From contig CANOKL010000015.1 of NCBI GenBank assembly GCA_947566645.1, positions 1 through 64,000 of the forward strand: a stretch of DNA of 64,000 nt, written 5' to 3'. How positions within the stretch are numbered: position 1 is the first letter of the stretch; the number at the start of each line of letters is the position of its first letter. A program made the translations under genes and the position numbers. The notes below the pieces were generated by a model, which made no database searches, was not told where the DNA came from, and saw only the letters and a program-made list of their open reading frames with translations. Source of the stretch: an uncultured Lachnospiraceae bacterium. Lineage in GTDB: Bacteria > Bacillota > Clostridia > Lachnospirales > Lachnospiraceae. This document shows, piece after piece, positions 43,680-52,612 of the stretch.

Positions 43680-43952
43680 TTAACGTACTAGCCAGTGAGA
43701 GGATAGCGCCTCCTCTATTTCTTTAAAATCCACCTTGCAATCTCCGCCAAAAATTCCAACCTCCACCACATTCTCAAATCCATAAATTCCAATATTCCCC
43801 TTTTCAAAATCATTGACTATCACCCTGTTCTTATCCGGATCAGCCATCCAGTATTCCCTCACGCCCGCTGTAGCATACTTGGCAAGCTTTATAACCATGT
43901 CCCTTCGCCTCGTGGAATCTGACAGAACTTCTAAAACAAAGTCCGGGGCTCC
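43680..43952 (-). pseudogene. 5'-truncated Uma2-family (DUF820) endonuclease remnant
   Basis: The reading frame APDFVLEVLSDSTRR...KYATAGVREYWMADPDKN matches the Uma2 PD-(D/E)XK core, but the first ~80-100 residues of the family are missing. Homology begins within 1-4 bp of the GH42 stop codon, so the gene was cut by a deletion or fusion at that point. No start codon or ribosome site of its own is seen. Confidence 0.75.
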
Positions 43953-43953
43953 C

Positions 43954-46020
43954 CTATCTCTGCAAATCCAACACCTCATACACCGCCGTCCCGTAAGCCG
44001 AAAGGCTCTGCATGCCTTCCAGTTCCTCACCGGTATACATCAGCCGCATTTTCCTTTTCAGCGTAAACTCCTCCATATCTGCCTGGAAGTTGAGCACAAA
44101 AAGATACGATCTTCCTTCTTTTTCCCTCATCACTACCTCCAGCGTCTCCGGGGCGTCAATCACATCTGCAAAGGGCTCCTTAATGCCAAGATATCCAAAC
44201 AGCCAGTTCAGATTCTCCCTGGAAAATGTACTGCCAAAGTGGATTGCCCGTCCCTTTCCAAGTTTCCTCTCCGTAACCGCAGCCTTCCCTGCATAATAAT
44301 TATTTCCATAGACTGCCAGCACCTCCGTTCCTTCAAGAGGCTCCAGAATATCGTTAAATAAGGGCATGGAAATCTTTTCGTCTCCGCATTTTGCCCACAC
44401 AGGCTCCTCCGCCGGGCTTTCGAAAGTAAAGTCTCTCACATCCGACCCTGTAATGTCCCCGAGAAGCCCCGGCTGCGGCATCATCACGCATCTTCCATTC
44501 ATATCCTTATACCCGCTCCGGCATCCGATCACCAGGGTTCCCCCCTGCTCCACATATTTCTTAAGAAATCCAGCCCTCTTTTCATCCACAAGAACCGGGT
44601 GAGGATAGATAGCCACCGGATATTTTAAGAGATCGCTTAACTCGCTGTCCTCCTGAAGGTATACGAGATCATAGGGAGTGTGTAAAAGCTCGGAAGCCTG
44701 GAAGATTTCCTTCCCGCTTCTGTACGCCACTCTCTTATGCCACATATCCACCTCGGTATCCCATTCATTATCGTAATCCTTCACAACGGCAAATGCCGCT
44801 TTATTTTCCGCGCCGCACACAGCGTCAATGCTCTTTAGTTTCTGATAAAAATCCCGTACCTCCGCAAGCTTCCGGTTATCCCTGTTGTCATAATCCAGAA
44901 TCCCGTGCCAGTAGATCTCTGTCCCGACCGTGCAGGTCCTCCACCTGAAAAACGAGATGTAGTCAGCGCCCTGCGCCACGCTCTGCATTGCCCAAAGGGT
45001 AAGCTGTCCAGGTCTCGGCGCAGGCCCCTCCATCCTTGTTGTCCAGCCGTTGGCACCGGACTGCTGCTCCATAATTCCAAAATGCGGACAGATGGAACGG
45101 ACCTCATTCAGGTGCATGGTCCACTTCCGGTCATTTAGATCGTCCGCCGTCTTCGGATCCCGGTCAAGCCCGAACGCAAAGCTTGGGTAGGAATCATAGG
45201 TGTAGACATCCAGGCAGTCCTTCTCCATCTTATGATTGTCCACATTCCAGAACATTCCATTGGTTGTAATAAAATCCCCCGGCTTCTTGTATTTCCGGAT
45301 AATCTCTGCCTGCATACCACAGAATCTTAAAGTACTGTCAGACAGAAAGCGGAAATAATCCAGATGCTGGTGGGGATTGATTCCCATATTCAGCACGGTT
45401 CTCGGAACGTAGATCTCCTTCCAGTCTGTGTACGTCTGATTCCAGAATACAGTGCCCCATGCATTGTTAAGCGCGTCCAGCGTCTTGTATTTCCCCTTTA
45501 AAAATACGCGGAACGCCGCTGAGTCTGCTTCGGAATAAAATTCACTGGTCTCGCAGTTAAGCTCATTGTCAATCTGCCATCCCACAATGGCAGGATGCCC
45601 TCCATAATGCTCTGCTTCTTTCTCCACGATCCTTGCACTAAGCTCCTGATAGACAGGTGAATTATAATTATAATGCCTTCTCCCGCCATGGCGGTACAAC
45701 ACGCCGTCCTTTGTGGCATTGAGAACCTCAGGGTATTTCTCCGTAAGCCATGCGGGCGGCGTAGCCGTCGGGGTGCCGAAGATGACCTTCATCCCCTTCT
45801 CCTCACACAGATCTAAAAAACGATCAAAGAACCCGAATTCAAACCGCCCCTCCTCCTGCTCAACCTTATTCCATGAAAACTCCGCAATCCGGACCACGGT
45901 AATGCCGGTATGAAGCATCCGGTCAAGATCCTCCTCCCACAGGGATTCTTCCCAATGCTCGGGATAATAGCATACACCCATGGTCATTTCCTTCCATTGG
46001 TAACTCTGTTTATCATTCAT
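43954..46020 (-). CDS. GH42 beta-galactosidase
   Basis: The start is the ATG at 46020 (MNDKQSYQWKEM) behind GGAGGTG. The 688-residue enzyme has the GH42 opening GVCYYPEHWEESLWEEDLDRM. The acid/base is Glu153 (WQIDNELNCE) and the likely nucleophile is Glu318 (FGIMEQQSG). A trimerisation domain and C-terminal beta domain follow. It hydrolyses beta-galactosides in the cytoplasm (no signal peptide). The AraC gene upstream and the GH3 gene further on make it part of a plant-glycan use region. Confidence 0.93.
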   Translation of the reverse strand: MNDKQSYQWKEMTMGVCYYPEHWEESLWEEDLDRMLHTGITVVRIAEFSWNKVEQEEGRFEFGFFDRFLDLCEEKGMKVIFGTPTATPPAWLTEKYPEVLNATKDGVLYRHGGRRHYNYNSPVYQELSARIVEKEAEHYGGHPAIVGWQIDNELNCETSEFYSEADSAAFRVFLKGKYKTLDALNNAWGTVFWNQTYTDWKEIYVPRTVLNMGINPHQHLDYFRFLSDSTLRFCGMQAEIIRKYKKPGDFITTNGMFWNVDNHKMEKDCLDVYTYDSYPSFAFGLDRDPKTADDLNDRKWTMHLNEVRSICPHFGIMEQQSGANGWTTRMEGPAPRPGQLTLWAMQSVAQGADYISFFRWRTCTVGTEIYWHGILDYDNRDNRKLAEVRDFYQKLKSIDAVCGAENKAAFAVVKDYDNEWDTEVDMWHKRVAYRSGKEIFQASELLHTPYDLVYLQEDSELSDLLKYPVAIYPHPVLVDEKRAGFLKKYVEQGGTLVIGCRSGYKDMNGRCVMMPQPGLLGDITGSDVRDFTFESPAEEPVWAKCGDEKISMPLFNDILEPLEGTEVLAVYGNNYYAGKAAVTERKLGKGRAIHFGSTFSRENLNWLFGYLGIKEPFADVIDAPETLEVVMREKEGRSYLFVLNFQADMEEFTLKRKMRLMYTGEELEGMQSLSAYGTAVYEVLDLQR

Positions 46021-46161
46021 TATATAGACACCTCCTGCCACACGGTTACGATTAAAAAATGCCATGCAGACCGGTCATTGCCCCGGGAGACTGCCACCCC
46101 TGTCATGACTTTCATGATTGGATTCTATCACAATCTAACAGGGAATTCAACAGAACCCCCT

Positions 46162-46202
46162 AATTGGGGACGGGGCATTTTTAAAAATGCCCCGTCCCCA
46201 AT
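46162..46202. repeat. Palindrome A copy supplying the AraC stop codon
   Basis: AATTGGGGACGGGGCATTTTT is mirrored exactly. The minus-strand TAA at its centre ends the AraC gene with the residues SLGTGHF. Confidence 0.92.
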
Positions 46203-46924
46203 GACCTCCGGTACTGCCCCGGAGTCATCCCCGTATATTTCTTAAAAATCCGGATGAAATAGCTCTGTGTGGAAAAGCACAGATACTGGCTGACCGCGGA
46301 CAAAGTATCATCCGTATAAGCCAGCATATGCTTTGCTGTCTCAATTCTCTCCTCCTGCACATAATCCACCATGGAGACACCCGTCTCCTTCTTAAAAACC
46401 CTGGACAGATGGCAGGGACTTAAACCTACTGCCTCCGCTACTGACTCCAGCGTAATCTTCTCATGAAGATGTATGGTAATATAATGCAGCGCGGCTTCTA
46501 TCTTGATGCTGTAATGCCTGTTCTTTTCCCTGGCAACCGCATATGTGTATTCCCTGAATGCCCGGTTATAGATCTGATCCAGTTCCTGGGCAGAGGTGCA
46601 TTCCTCCCCCTTTAAAATATAGCTGTCGCTCATGGCATATGCCAGCTCTTCCGGCAGCCCTCCGTCCATGGCAGAGCGGGTAAATGTCGTAATCGCGGCA
46701 ATCAGCATATTTTTCTGATTACGGAGCGCGTCCTTTGACAGGATGCCCGCTGTACCGTCCGGAGGAAGCTTAAGCACAGCCTCCAGAAGATCTGTCCTCC
46801 CTTCCCGGATCACACGGTATCTCTCCTTCTCCTGCGCATACGACATATGCGGCTGCAGGGCTTCTCTTCTCTCAAACAGACTGTTTTCCCTGTATGCCTC
46901 CAGGAAATCGGTTCCCTTTTTCAT
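46181..46924 (-). CDS. AraC-family transcriptional regulator
   Basis: The start is the ATG at 46924 (MKKGTDFLEAYREN) behind GGAGG, giving 247 residues; a longer open frame to 47014 has no ribosome site. The C-terminal half has two HTHs: ITLESVAEAVGLSPCHLSRVFKKETG and DTLSAVSQYLCFSTQSYFIRIFKKYTGMTPGQYRR. The N-terminal region is an unassigned sensor. The last residues SLGTGHF and stop come from a palindrome-A insertion. Divergent from the GH3 gene and near the GH42 gene, so it likely controls one or both. Confidence 0.9.
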   Translation of the reverse strand: MKKGTDFLEAYRENSLFERREALQPHMSYAQEKERYRVIREGRTDLLEAVLKLPPDGTAGILSKDALRNQKNMLIAAITTFTRSAMDGGLPEELAYAMSDSYILKGEECTSAQELDQIYNRAFREYTYAVAREKNRHYSIKIEAALHYITIHLHEKITLESVAEAVGLSPCHLSRVFKKETGVSMVDYVQEERIETAKHMLAYTDDTLSAVSQYLCFSTQSYFIRIFKKYTGMTPGQYRRSLGTGHF

Positions 46925-47101
46925 GTCTGCCGCCCTCCTCCATATCTGTTTAAAATATCTGCGCTTCGGTTTGTGCCAAACGGATGTCCTCCGTACATTT
47001 GCACCCTTCGCCAATTTGATTTACATATAACAGGATTTTAACATTTTTCACAAGATTTTACTATATCTTTTTTGGTTTTCATGGTAAGTTAGGATCATAA
47101 C

Positions 47102-47139
47102 CGTTACTATTCACAGCCTGGGAGGGCTCATAGTAACTC
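47102..47139. repeat. Copy of dispersed hairpin repeat C, upstream of the GH3 gene
   Basis: GTTACTATTCACAGCC pairs with GGGCTCATAGTAAC around a five-base loop. It lies 43 bp before the GH3 start, in the leader or promoter area. Confidence 0.65.
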
Positions 47140-47181
47140 ATAACCTATTCACTTCAAAATAACAAGCAGGAGAGATGAACT

Positions 47182-49452
47182 ATGAAAAGAAATATAAAAG
47201 ATCTAATCAGACAGATGACTCTGGAGGAAAAAGCCGGAATGTGCTCCGGCCTTGATTTCTGGCATTTAAAGGGTATTGAACGCCTGGGGATTCCCAGTGT
47301 CATGGTAAGCGACGGCCCCCACGGCCTGCGCAAGCAGGATGACCAGGCAGATCATCTGGGAATCAACGAAAGCATCAAGGCAGTCTGCTTCCCACCCGCC
47401 GTATTAAGCGCCTGCTCCTTTGACCGGGACCTTATGAAGGAGTTCGGCGACGCCATCGGAAAAGAAGCACAGGCAACTGACCTGTCCGTCGTCCTCGGCC
47501 CGGCAGTCAACATCAAGCGTTCCCCTCTGTGCGGGCGTAATTTTGAATATTACTCCGAGGACCCCTATCTTGCCGGTGAGACTGCCACCGCATTTATCGA
47601 GGGTGTACAGAGTCATCACGTCGGAACCTCCATCAAGCATTTTGCTGCAAATAACCAGGAGTTTAACCGTATGAGCTGCTCCTCCAATGCAGACGAGCGG
47701 ACGCTGCGGGAAATCTATTTTCCTGCATTCGAGACAGCAGTGAAAAAATCACAGCCCTACACCGTCATGTGCTCCTATAATCAGATCAACGGAACTTATG
47801 CTTCAGAAGATCCCTGGCTTCTGACAAAGGTGCTGCGCGATGAATGGGGATTTAAAGGATACGTGATGTCTGACTGGGGAGCTGTCAATAACCGGACTGC
47901 CGGGCTGAAAGCCGGACTGGAGCTTGAGATGCCCTCCTCCGGCGGCATAAATGACCGTGAAATCGTAGATGCAGTAAAAGACGGTTCCCTTGAGGAAAGC
48001 GTCCTCGACCAGGCCGTAGAGCGCCTGCTGAATATCATTTTCGAATATACAGACCACCGTGAGGAGCAGGAACTGAACCTGGAAGCCGACCACGAACTGG
48101 CAGGGAAGATTGCACGGGAATCCATGGTTCTTCTAAAAAATGACTCTGTCCTTCCACTAAAGGAGACGGAAAAGGTTGCATTTATCGGCGAGTTTGCCAA
48201 AAAGCCCCGCTTCCAGGGAGGCGGAAGCTCCCACATCAACAGCTTCCGCGTAAGCAATATCCTGGACGAGGTGTCCGGCAACGCAAATATTACTTATGCC
48301 AAAGGCTTTCCGGCTGACAGCGATATTTACGATGAAGCCCTTGCAAAAGAGGCACTGCAGGCGGCAAAGGCGGCAGATAAGGCCGTCATCTTCGCAGGCC
48401 TTCCGGACAGCTTTGAGTCCGAGGGCTATGACCGTACACATATGCGGCTCCCCGAATGCCAGAACAGGCTGATCCGCGAGATCCTGGCTGTCCAGCCCGA
48501 AGTAATCGTTGTCCTGCATAACGGTTCCCCAGTGGAAATGCCCTGGCTTGCTGATGTAAAAGGACTTCTGGAAGCATACCTCGGAGGACAGGCAGCAGGC
48601 AGCGCTATAGCAGATCTCCTGTTCGGAAAGGCGTGCCCCTGTGGAAAGCTTGCAGAAACCATACCTTACAAACTCTCCGACAATCCATCCTACCTTTTCT
48701 TCGGGGATGGGGACAAGGTAGAATACAGGGAAGGCATCTTTGTCGGATACCGCTACTATGATGCCAAAGAGATGCCGGTTGCATTTCCATTCGGACACGG
48801 GCTGTCCTACACCGATTTCTCATACAGCGGTCTAAAGATCAGCAAATCCGAAATGACGGATCATGACACAGTTACCGTATCCGTGGACGTCACCAATACC
48901 GGAAGCTGCGAAGGAAAGGAGATTGTCCAGCTCTATATCAGCGACCTGACCGGAGCCGTGCGCCGTCCCTTAAAAGAGCTAAAAGGCTACAGCAAAGTAT
49001 CCCTAAAGCCCGGCGAGACAAAGACCGTCTCCTTCCCACTTGATTACCGGAGCCTCGCATGGTATAACACACAGATCAGCGACTGGTATGCCGCTTCCGG
49101 TGATTACGAGATTCTGATCGGCGCCTCCTCCCGGGATATAAGGCTGTCCGGAAAGATCCATATGACAACCCAGAAGATACTGCCCCTTAAAGTACACATG
49201 AACTCCACTCTCGGAGAACTACTTGCAGACAAACGCACAGCGCCCTGTATAGAAGGGCTTAAGAACCGTATGGGTGAATTCTTCGGAGCATCTGCAGATA
49301 AAGCAAAAGAGGACGGGGACACCGCAATCAGCGACGCCATGAACAATGCCATGGTCGCTTCCATGCCACTTCGCAATCTCGCCTCCTTCGGACTTTGCAC
49401 AAAAGACGAGCTTCAGGCCCTGATTGACGAATTGGGGACGGGGCATTTTTAA
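47182..49452 (+). CDS. GH3 beta-glucosidase
   Basis: The 756-residue enzyme has the GH3 layout. The N-terminal barrel contains DGPHGLRKQ, GRNFEYYSEDPYLAG, IKHFAANNQE and the nucleophile Asp231 in VMSDWGAVNN. An alpha/beta domain (VAFIGEFAKKPRFQGGGSSH) and a fibronectin-III-like domain (VDVTNTGSCEGKEIVQLY) follow. No signal peptide. The last residues DELGTGHF and the stop derive from a palindrome-A copy, so the native C-terminus is altered. The ribosome site is AGGAGAG. Confidence 0.93.
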   Translation: MKRNIKDLIRQMTLEEKAGMCSGLDFWHLKGIERLGIPSVMVSDGPHGLRKQDDQADHLGINESIKAVCFPPAVLSACSFDRDLMKEFGDAIGKEAQATDLSVVLGPAVNIKRSPLCGRNFEYYSEDPYLAGETATAFIEGVQSHHVGTSIKHFAANNQEFNRMSCSSNADERTLREIYFPAFETAVKKSQPYTVMCSYNQINGTYASEDPWLLTKVLRDEWGFKGYVMSDWGAVNNRTAGLKAGLELEMPSSGGINDREIVDAVKDGSLEESVLDQAVERLLNIIFEYTDHREEQELNLEADHELAGKIARESMVLLKNDSVLPLKETEKVAFIGEFAKKPRFQGGGSSHINSFRVSNILDEVSGNANITYAKGFPADSDIYDEALAKEALQAAKAADKAVIFAGLPDSFESEGYDRTHMRLPECQNRLIREILAVQPEVIVVLHNGSPVEMPWLADVKGLLEAYLGGQAAGSAIADLLFGKACPCGKLAETIPYKLSDNPSYLFFGDGDKVEYREGIFVGYRYYDAKEMPVAFPFGHGLSYTDFSYSGLKISKSEMTDHDTVTVSVDVTNTGSCEGKEIVQLYISDLTGAVRRPLKELKGYSKVSLKPGETKTVSFPLDYRSLAWYNTQISDWYAASGDYEILIGASSRDIRLSGKIHMTTQKILPLKVHMNSTLGELLADKRTAPCIEGLKNRMGEFFGASADKAKEDGDTAISDAMNNAMVASMPLRNLASFGLCTKDELQALIDELGTGHF

Positions 49453-49494
49453 AAATACCCCGTCCCCAATTCAAAATGACCTGTCCCCAATTGA
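49430..49494. repeat. Palindrome A copy supplying the GH3 stop codon
   Basis: GAATTGGGGACGGGGCATTTTT and AAAAATACCCCGTCCCCAATTC are near-perfect mirrors, followed by AAAATGACCTGTCCCC. The central TAA ends the GH3 gene. Confidence 0.92.
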
Positions 49495-49606
49495 ATTCCC
49501 TCTTGATTCTGCCGGGAAATATGATAGAATGATACAAGTATGCCGAAAAACATATGTATATGAATATTGTTTTTGGTGATAGAATCATTGGGAGGGAAGT
49601 GAAGAT

Positions 49607-51007
49607 ATGAGAAATGAAAGAATCGGTTGGGGAATTTTTTTCCGCACTGTATTTACGATTGCACTGCCTATTGCATTTCAGAATTTTCTGTCCACAACTG
49701 CGAGCATGGTGGATACCATTATGATTGGCAGCCAGGGAGAGTTGTCTGTTGCTGCTGTTGGCATCTGTTCCCAGATTACGTCCCTGTTCTTCTCCTGCTA
49801 CTTCGGGTTCGCAAGCGGAGGACTGCTGTTTTTCTCCCAGTACTGGGGTGCGCGTAATGAGAAGGGCATTAACCGGACCTTTGGCCTTGCGCTGGTCTGT
49901 ATGCTGGCAGTATCGCTGCTATTTGGCGGAACTGCAGTTGCAAACCCGGAATTTATACTTGGAATCTACACGGATAAGTCAGGCATTATCGCAATCGGCG
50001 CCCCTTATATCCGGATTGTCGGCTTTGCGTATCCTCTTCAGGTGATTGCCATGATCATCAGCTTTCTGATGCGCTCCACGGAACGGGTGAAGCCGCCCCT
50101 GTTCAGCTCAGTCCTTGCACTGATCACGAATTTTGTCCTGAACTGGATTCTGATCTACGGCCGTTTCGGCATGCCCAGGATGGGCGCAGCGGGTGCGGCG
50201 GTGGGCACGCTGGTATCCGGTGTGGTCAATGTGTTCGTGCTGCTTCTTTTCCTTCTGAGGGACAGAAAAACAGTTGAGCTGAGAATCAAAGACATGTTTT
50301 CCTGGGGGGATGGTTTTCTTAAGGAATATATGGGAAAATGCTTTCCTATTATCTGCAATGAGCTGTTCTACGGGATTGGACAGATGCTGATTAATATTGT
50401 AATCGGACATCAGTCGGAATCAGCCATTGCGGCAATGGCTGCGTTCCGTGTACTGGAAGGCTTTGTATTTGCTTTCTTCGCCGGACTCGCGGACGCATCC
50501 TCTGTAGTCGTAGGAAAAGAGGTTGGCTCCGGCCATCTTATGAACGGCTACCAGTATGTAAAGAAGTTTTCCATACTATGCCCCGCAATTACCTTCTGCA
50601 TCTGCCTGACCGGGCTGCTTCTGAACAGGCCCATGCTTTCCCTGTTCGGTCTTGGGGCTGAGGCTATGTTTTTCGGAAAATATATGATTATGATCTACCT
50701 GGCAGCCGGAACGATCCGTACCTGCAATTATATTATGAACTCCTGCTACCGCGCAGGAGGAGAGGCTGTCTTCGGAACACTGTTAGAGATTATCTGTCTG
50801 TTTACTGTAAGCGTCCCGGCAACGTGGGCGGCAGGTATGATCTTCCATCTTCCGTTCCTTGCGGTATTCTCATTCCTGTATACAGATGAGCTGATCCGGC
50901 TTGTATTTGAATTATGGTATACCAGAAGCGGTAAATGGGTTAAACCAGTGACAGAGCCTGGAAAAGCGGCTCTGCCGGAATTTAAGGAAGCGCTCCTGAA
51001 AAGGTAG
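49607..51007 (+). CDS. MATE-family efflux transporter
   Basis: The 466-residue protein has twelve hydrophobic segments in two similar halves, typical MATE. Features include FQNFLSTTASMVDTIMIG (about 27-44), GQMLINIVIG and the mid-protein loop around residue 230. It exports organic cations or drugs using a Na+ or H+ gradient. The ribosome site is GGGAGGGAAG. The gene ends 5 bp before a palindrome-A copy; no regulator is directly attached. Confidence 0.9.
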   Translation: MRNERIGWGIFFRTVFTIALPIAFQNFLSTTASMVDTIMIGSQGELSVAAVGICSQITSLFFSCYFGFASGGLLFFSQYWGARNEKGINRTFGLALVCMLAVSLLFGGTAVANPEFILGIYTDKSGIIAIGAPYIRIVGFAYPLQVIAMIISFLMRSTERVKPPLFSSVLALITNFVLNWILIYGRFGMPRMGAAGAAVGTLVSGVVNVFVLLLFLLRDRKTVELRIKDMFSWGDGFLKEYMGKCFPIICNELFYGIGQMLINIVIGHQSESAIAAMAAFRVLEGFVFAFFAGLADASSVVVGKEVGSGHLMNGYQYVKKFSILCPAITFCICLTGLLLNRPMLSLFGLGAEAMFFGKYMIMIYLAAGTIRTCNYIMNSCYRAGGEAVFGTLLEIICLFTVSVPATWAAGMIFHLPFLAVFSFLYTDELIRLVFELWYTRSGKWVKPVTEPGKAALPEFKEALLKR

Positions 51008-51008
51008 C

Positions 51009-51068
51009 GAATTGGGGACGGGGCATTTCTAGAAATGCCCCGTCCCCAATTCAAAATGACCTGTCCCT
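51009..51068. repeat. Palindrome A copy after the MATE gene
   Basis: GAATTGGGGACGGGGCATTTC and GAAATGCCCCGTCCCCAATTC flank TAGA... and the one-sided extension AAAATGACCTGTCCC follows. Confidence 0.9.
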
Positions 51069-51077
51069 ACTTAGCTT

Positions 51078-51413
51078 TTAAACTCTATGGAGCATTTCAT
51101 GCAGAATTTTCATAATTTCGTTGAGTTCCTTTTTCTCATCCTCTTCGAACCTCATGTATAATCTCTGGAACTCCATCCAGAATATGTCTTTTTCTTCCTG
51201 CATAAAGTAGTTTACATTCACTCTGAGGTTGCTGGCCAGCCTAAATAGAACGAATGCAGAGCAGCCCTTTCGTCCCATCTCGATCTCATACAAGAATCTT
51301 GAGGAAATTCCCGCTGCTTCAGCAAGGCTTTCTCTTGTATAATTTCTTTCCTGACGGATTCTTTTAATCTTTCTGCCAATCAGAGAATTGAATTCTTCAT
51401 GTGTAACCTTCAT
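51078..51413 (-). CDS. XRE-family (Cro/CI-type) regulator
   Basis: The 111-residue protein has an HTH at about 12-65 (IKRIRQERNYTRESLAEAAGISSRFLYEIEMGRKGCS) and a helical C-terminus. It is divergent from agrB across 392 bp and could control the quorum-sensing locus; this is inferred from position. The ribosome site is GGAGG. Confidence 0.88.
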   Translation of the reverse strand: MKVTHEEFNSLIGRKIKRIRQERNYTRESLAEAAGISSRFLYEIEMGRKGCSAFVLFRLASNLRVNVNYFMQEEKDIFWMEFQRLYMRFEEDEKKELNEIMKILHEMLHRV

Positions 51414-51805
51414 TCTTATGCCTCCATTTTATGAACTTTAATTCATGTTACATTATGCTTCCAGTGCAGATAACTTTTTTGACCAAAATACGTTATTTTT
51501 CCACTGAACTTTCATTATTTGCATCTAAAATGTACTGTGTTTTCATCCAGAGGCCTGGAATGACTGGGATAAAACGTACTTTACAGCTTCTTCAATATAC
51601 TTTCTTGTTTATCCTGCCTATTAAGTTTAATCCATATTTTTCCATATTCAGTCTTCATTTCCTGTTCCTGCATCCAAAAGTTTTATAATATAATTATTAA
51701 TCAGGTCTGCGCAGGGTACGACAGAAAGCATATTTCAGACACACTTTATAAGCAAGGGTATTTACTGCACAGACTTTGAGAAAGTGACAGGAGCGTGCAG
51801 ATCAA
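51414..51805. promoter_or_regulatory. AT-rich control region between the XRE gene and agrB
   Basis: No gene is seen. A TATAAT box stands at 51684-51689 with only a weak -35 (TTCCTG, 19 bp upstream), about 115 bp before agrB. A weak -35 is common where an activator such as AgrA is needed. No clear AgrA-type direct repeat was fixed. Confidence 0.4.
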
Positions 51806-52363
51806 ATGAGTTTTTACACATATCTGAAAACTGAACATAGCTATACCGATTACCAGATCAAGCTAGTGCATTATGTAGTGAAATCTCTTATGTCGGAACT
51901 GACGAAATTTATAATCATGGGAATTATCTTTTTATTTTTTTCTGCCTTCCCGGAATATCTCTGGTGTACTTTTGTACTTGCCTTTTTAAGGCGCTATAGC
52001 GGGGGGCTTCATTTTAACTCATATGTTTCCTGCCTGCTTGTCACAGTATCCTATCTTTTTTGCTGCATAATGCTGCTGCCGCTTACCGCACCGCCCCGGC
52101 CAGTGCAGCTGCTGTTGTTAATTCTGGCTATTATTGTAACCTATAAGATTGCTCCAGTTCCTTCCTGTTATCATGGTAAATTAACCTCCAGACAGGATTT
52201 ATGGTACCGGACTCTTGTTCTTACTTTTATGTTTTTATATTTTATTGCTCTGTTTATATTACCCGCTAACCCATATCTTTCCTGTGGTTTCTGGGTAATT
52301 ATAATACATTCAATACAGCTGTTAATAGCTTATACAAAGGGGGTGTACTCATGTCATTCTTAA
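51806..52363 (+). CDS. agrB: AgrB-like peptide-processing membrane protease
   Basis: The 185-residue multi-pass protein has the AgrB catalytic segment LRRYSGGLHFNSYVSC: His69 and Cys76 are seven residues apart, as in AgrB. It also has KLTSRQD and four to six membrane helices. It cuts the AgrD precursor, forms a thiolactone and helps export the peptide. It overlaps agrD by 13 bp. The start has AGGAG 12 bp upstream. Confidence 0.92.
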   Translation: MSFYTYLKTEHSYTDYQIKLVHYVVKSLMSELTKFIIMGIIFLFFSAFPEYLWCTFVLAFLRRYSGGLHFNSYVSCLLVTVSYLFCCIMLLPLTAPPRPVQLLLLILAIIVTYKIAPVPSCYHGKLTSRQDLWYRTLVLTFMFLYFIALFILPANPYLSCGFWVIIIHSIQLLIAYTKGVYSCHS

Positions 52364-52479
52364 AACGGAATATCAGCGGACTGCTGGGAAGCTTTCTCCT
52401 TGCATTCGTCTATGTCCTTCACTGGAAGGGATGCAGCCTTCTCTATTTTGGCGAATATCCATTCCCGGAAGATGAATAA
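52351..52479 (+). CDS. agrD: AgrD-like autoinducing peptide precursor
   Basis: A 42-residue frame begins inside agrB (GGGGGTG upstream of the ATG). It has an amphipathic or hydrophobic leader (NISGLLGSFLLAFVYVLHW), then CSLLYFGEYPFPEDE. Cys28 plus four residues (CSLLY) would form a five-member thiolactone, and FGEYPFPEDE resembles the acidic, Pro-containing AgrD tail. The exact N-terminal cut (before or after KG) is not predictable here. Confidence 0.85.
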   Translation: MSFLKRNISGLLGSFLLAFVYVLHWKGCSLLYFGEYPFPEDE

Positions 52480-52481
52480 TT

Positions 52482-52518
52482 GTTACTATTCACGGACTAA
52501 CCGTCCGCTCATAGTAAC
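52482..52518. repeat. Copy of dispersed hairpin repeat C after agrD
   Basis: GTTACTATTCACGGAC pairs with GTCCGCTCATAGTAAC around TAACC. It lies 3 bp beyond the agrD stop and may act as its terminator or as a mobile relic. Confidence 0.7.
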
Positions 52519-52578
52519 GCATAATTGATCCGGTTCCCGGGTCAGGAATGTGCCAGACTGCACATTCCATAAGAAAAT

Positions 52579-52612
52579 AAGCTGTCCCGCAGGCATTTAG
52601 CGCGGACAGCTT
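52579..52612 (-). terminator. Terminator between the convergent agr transcripts
   Basis: Read leftward, AAGCTGTCCGCGC and TGCGGGACAGCTT form a stem around TAAATGCC, followed by ATTTTCTT. The AgrC stop codon lies in the loop region. Confidence 0.75.
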
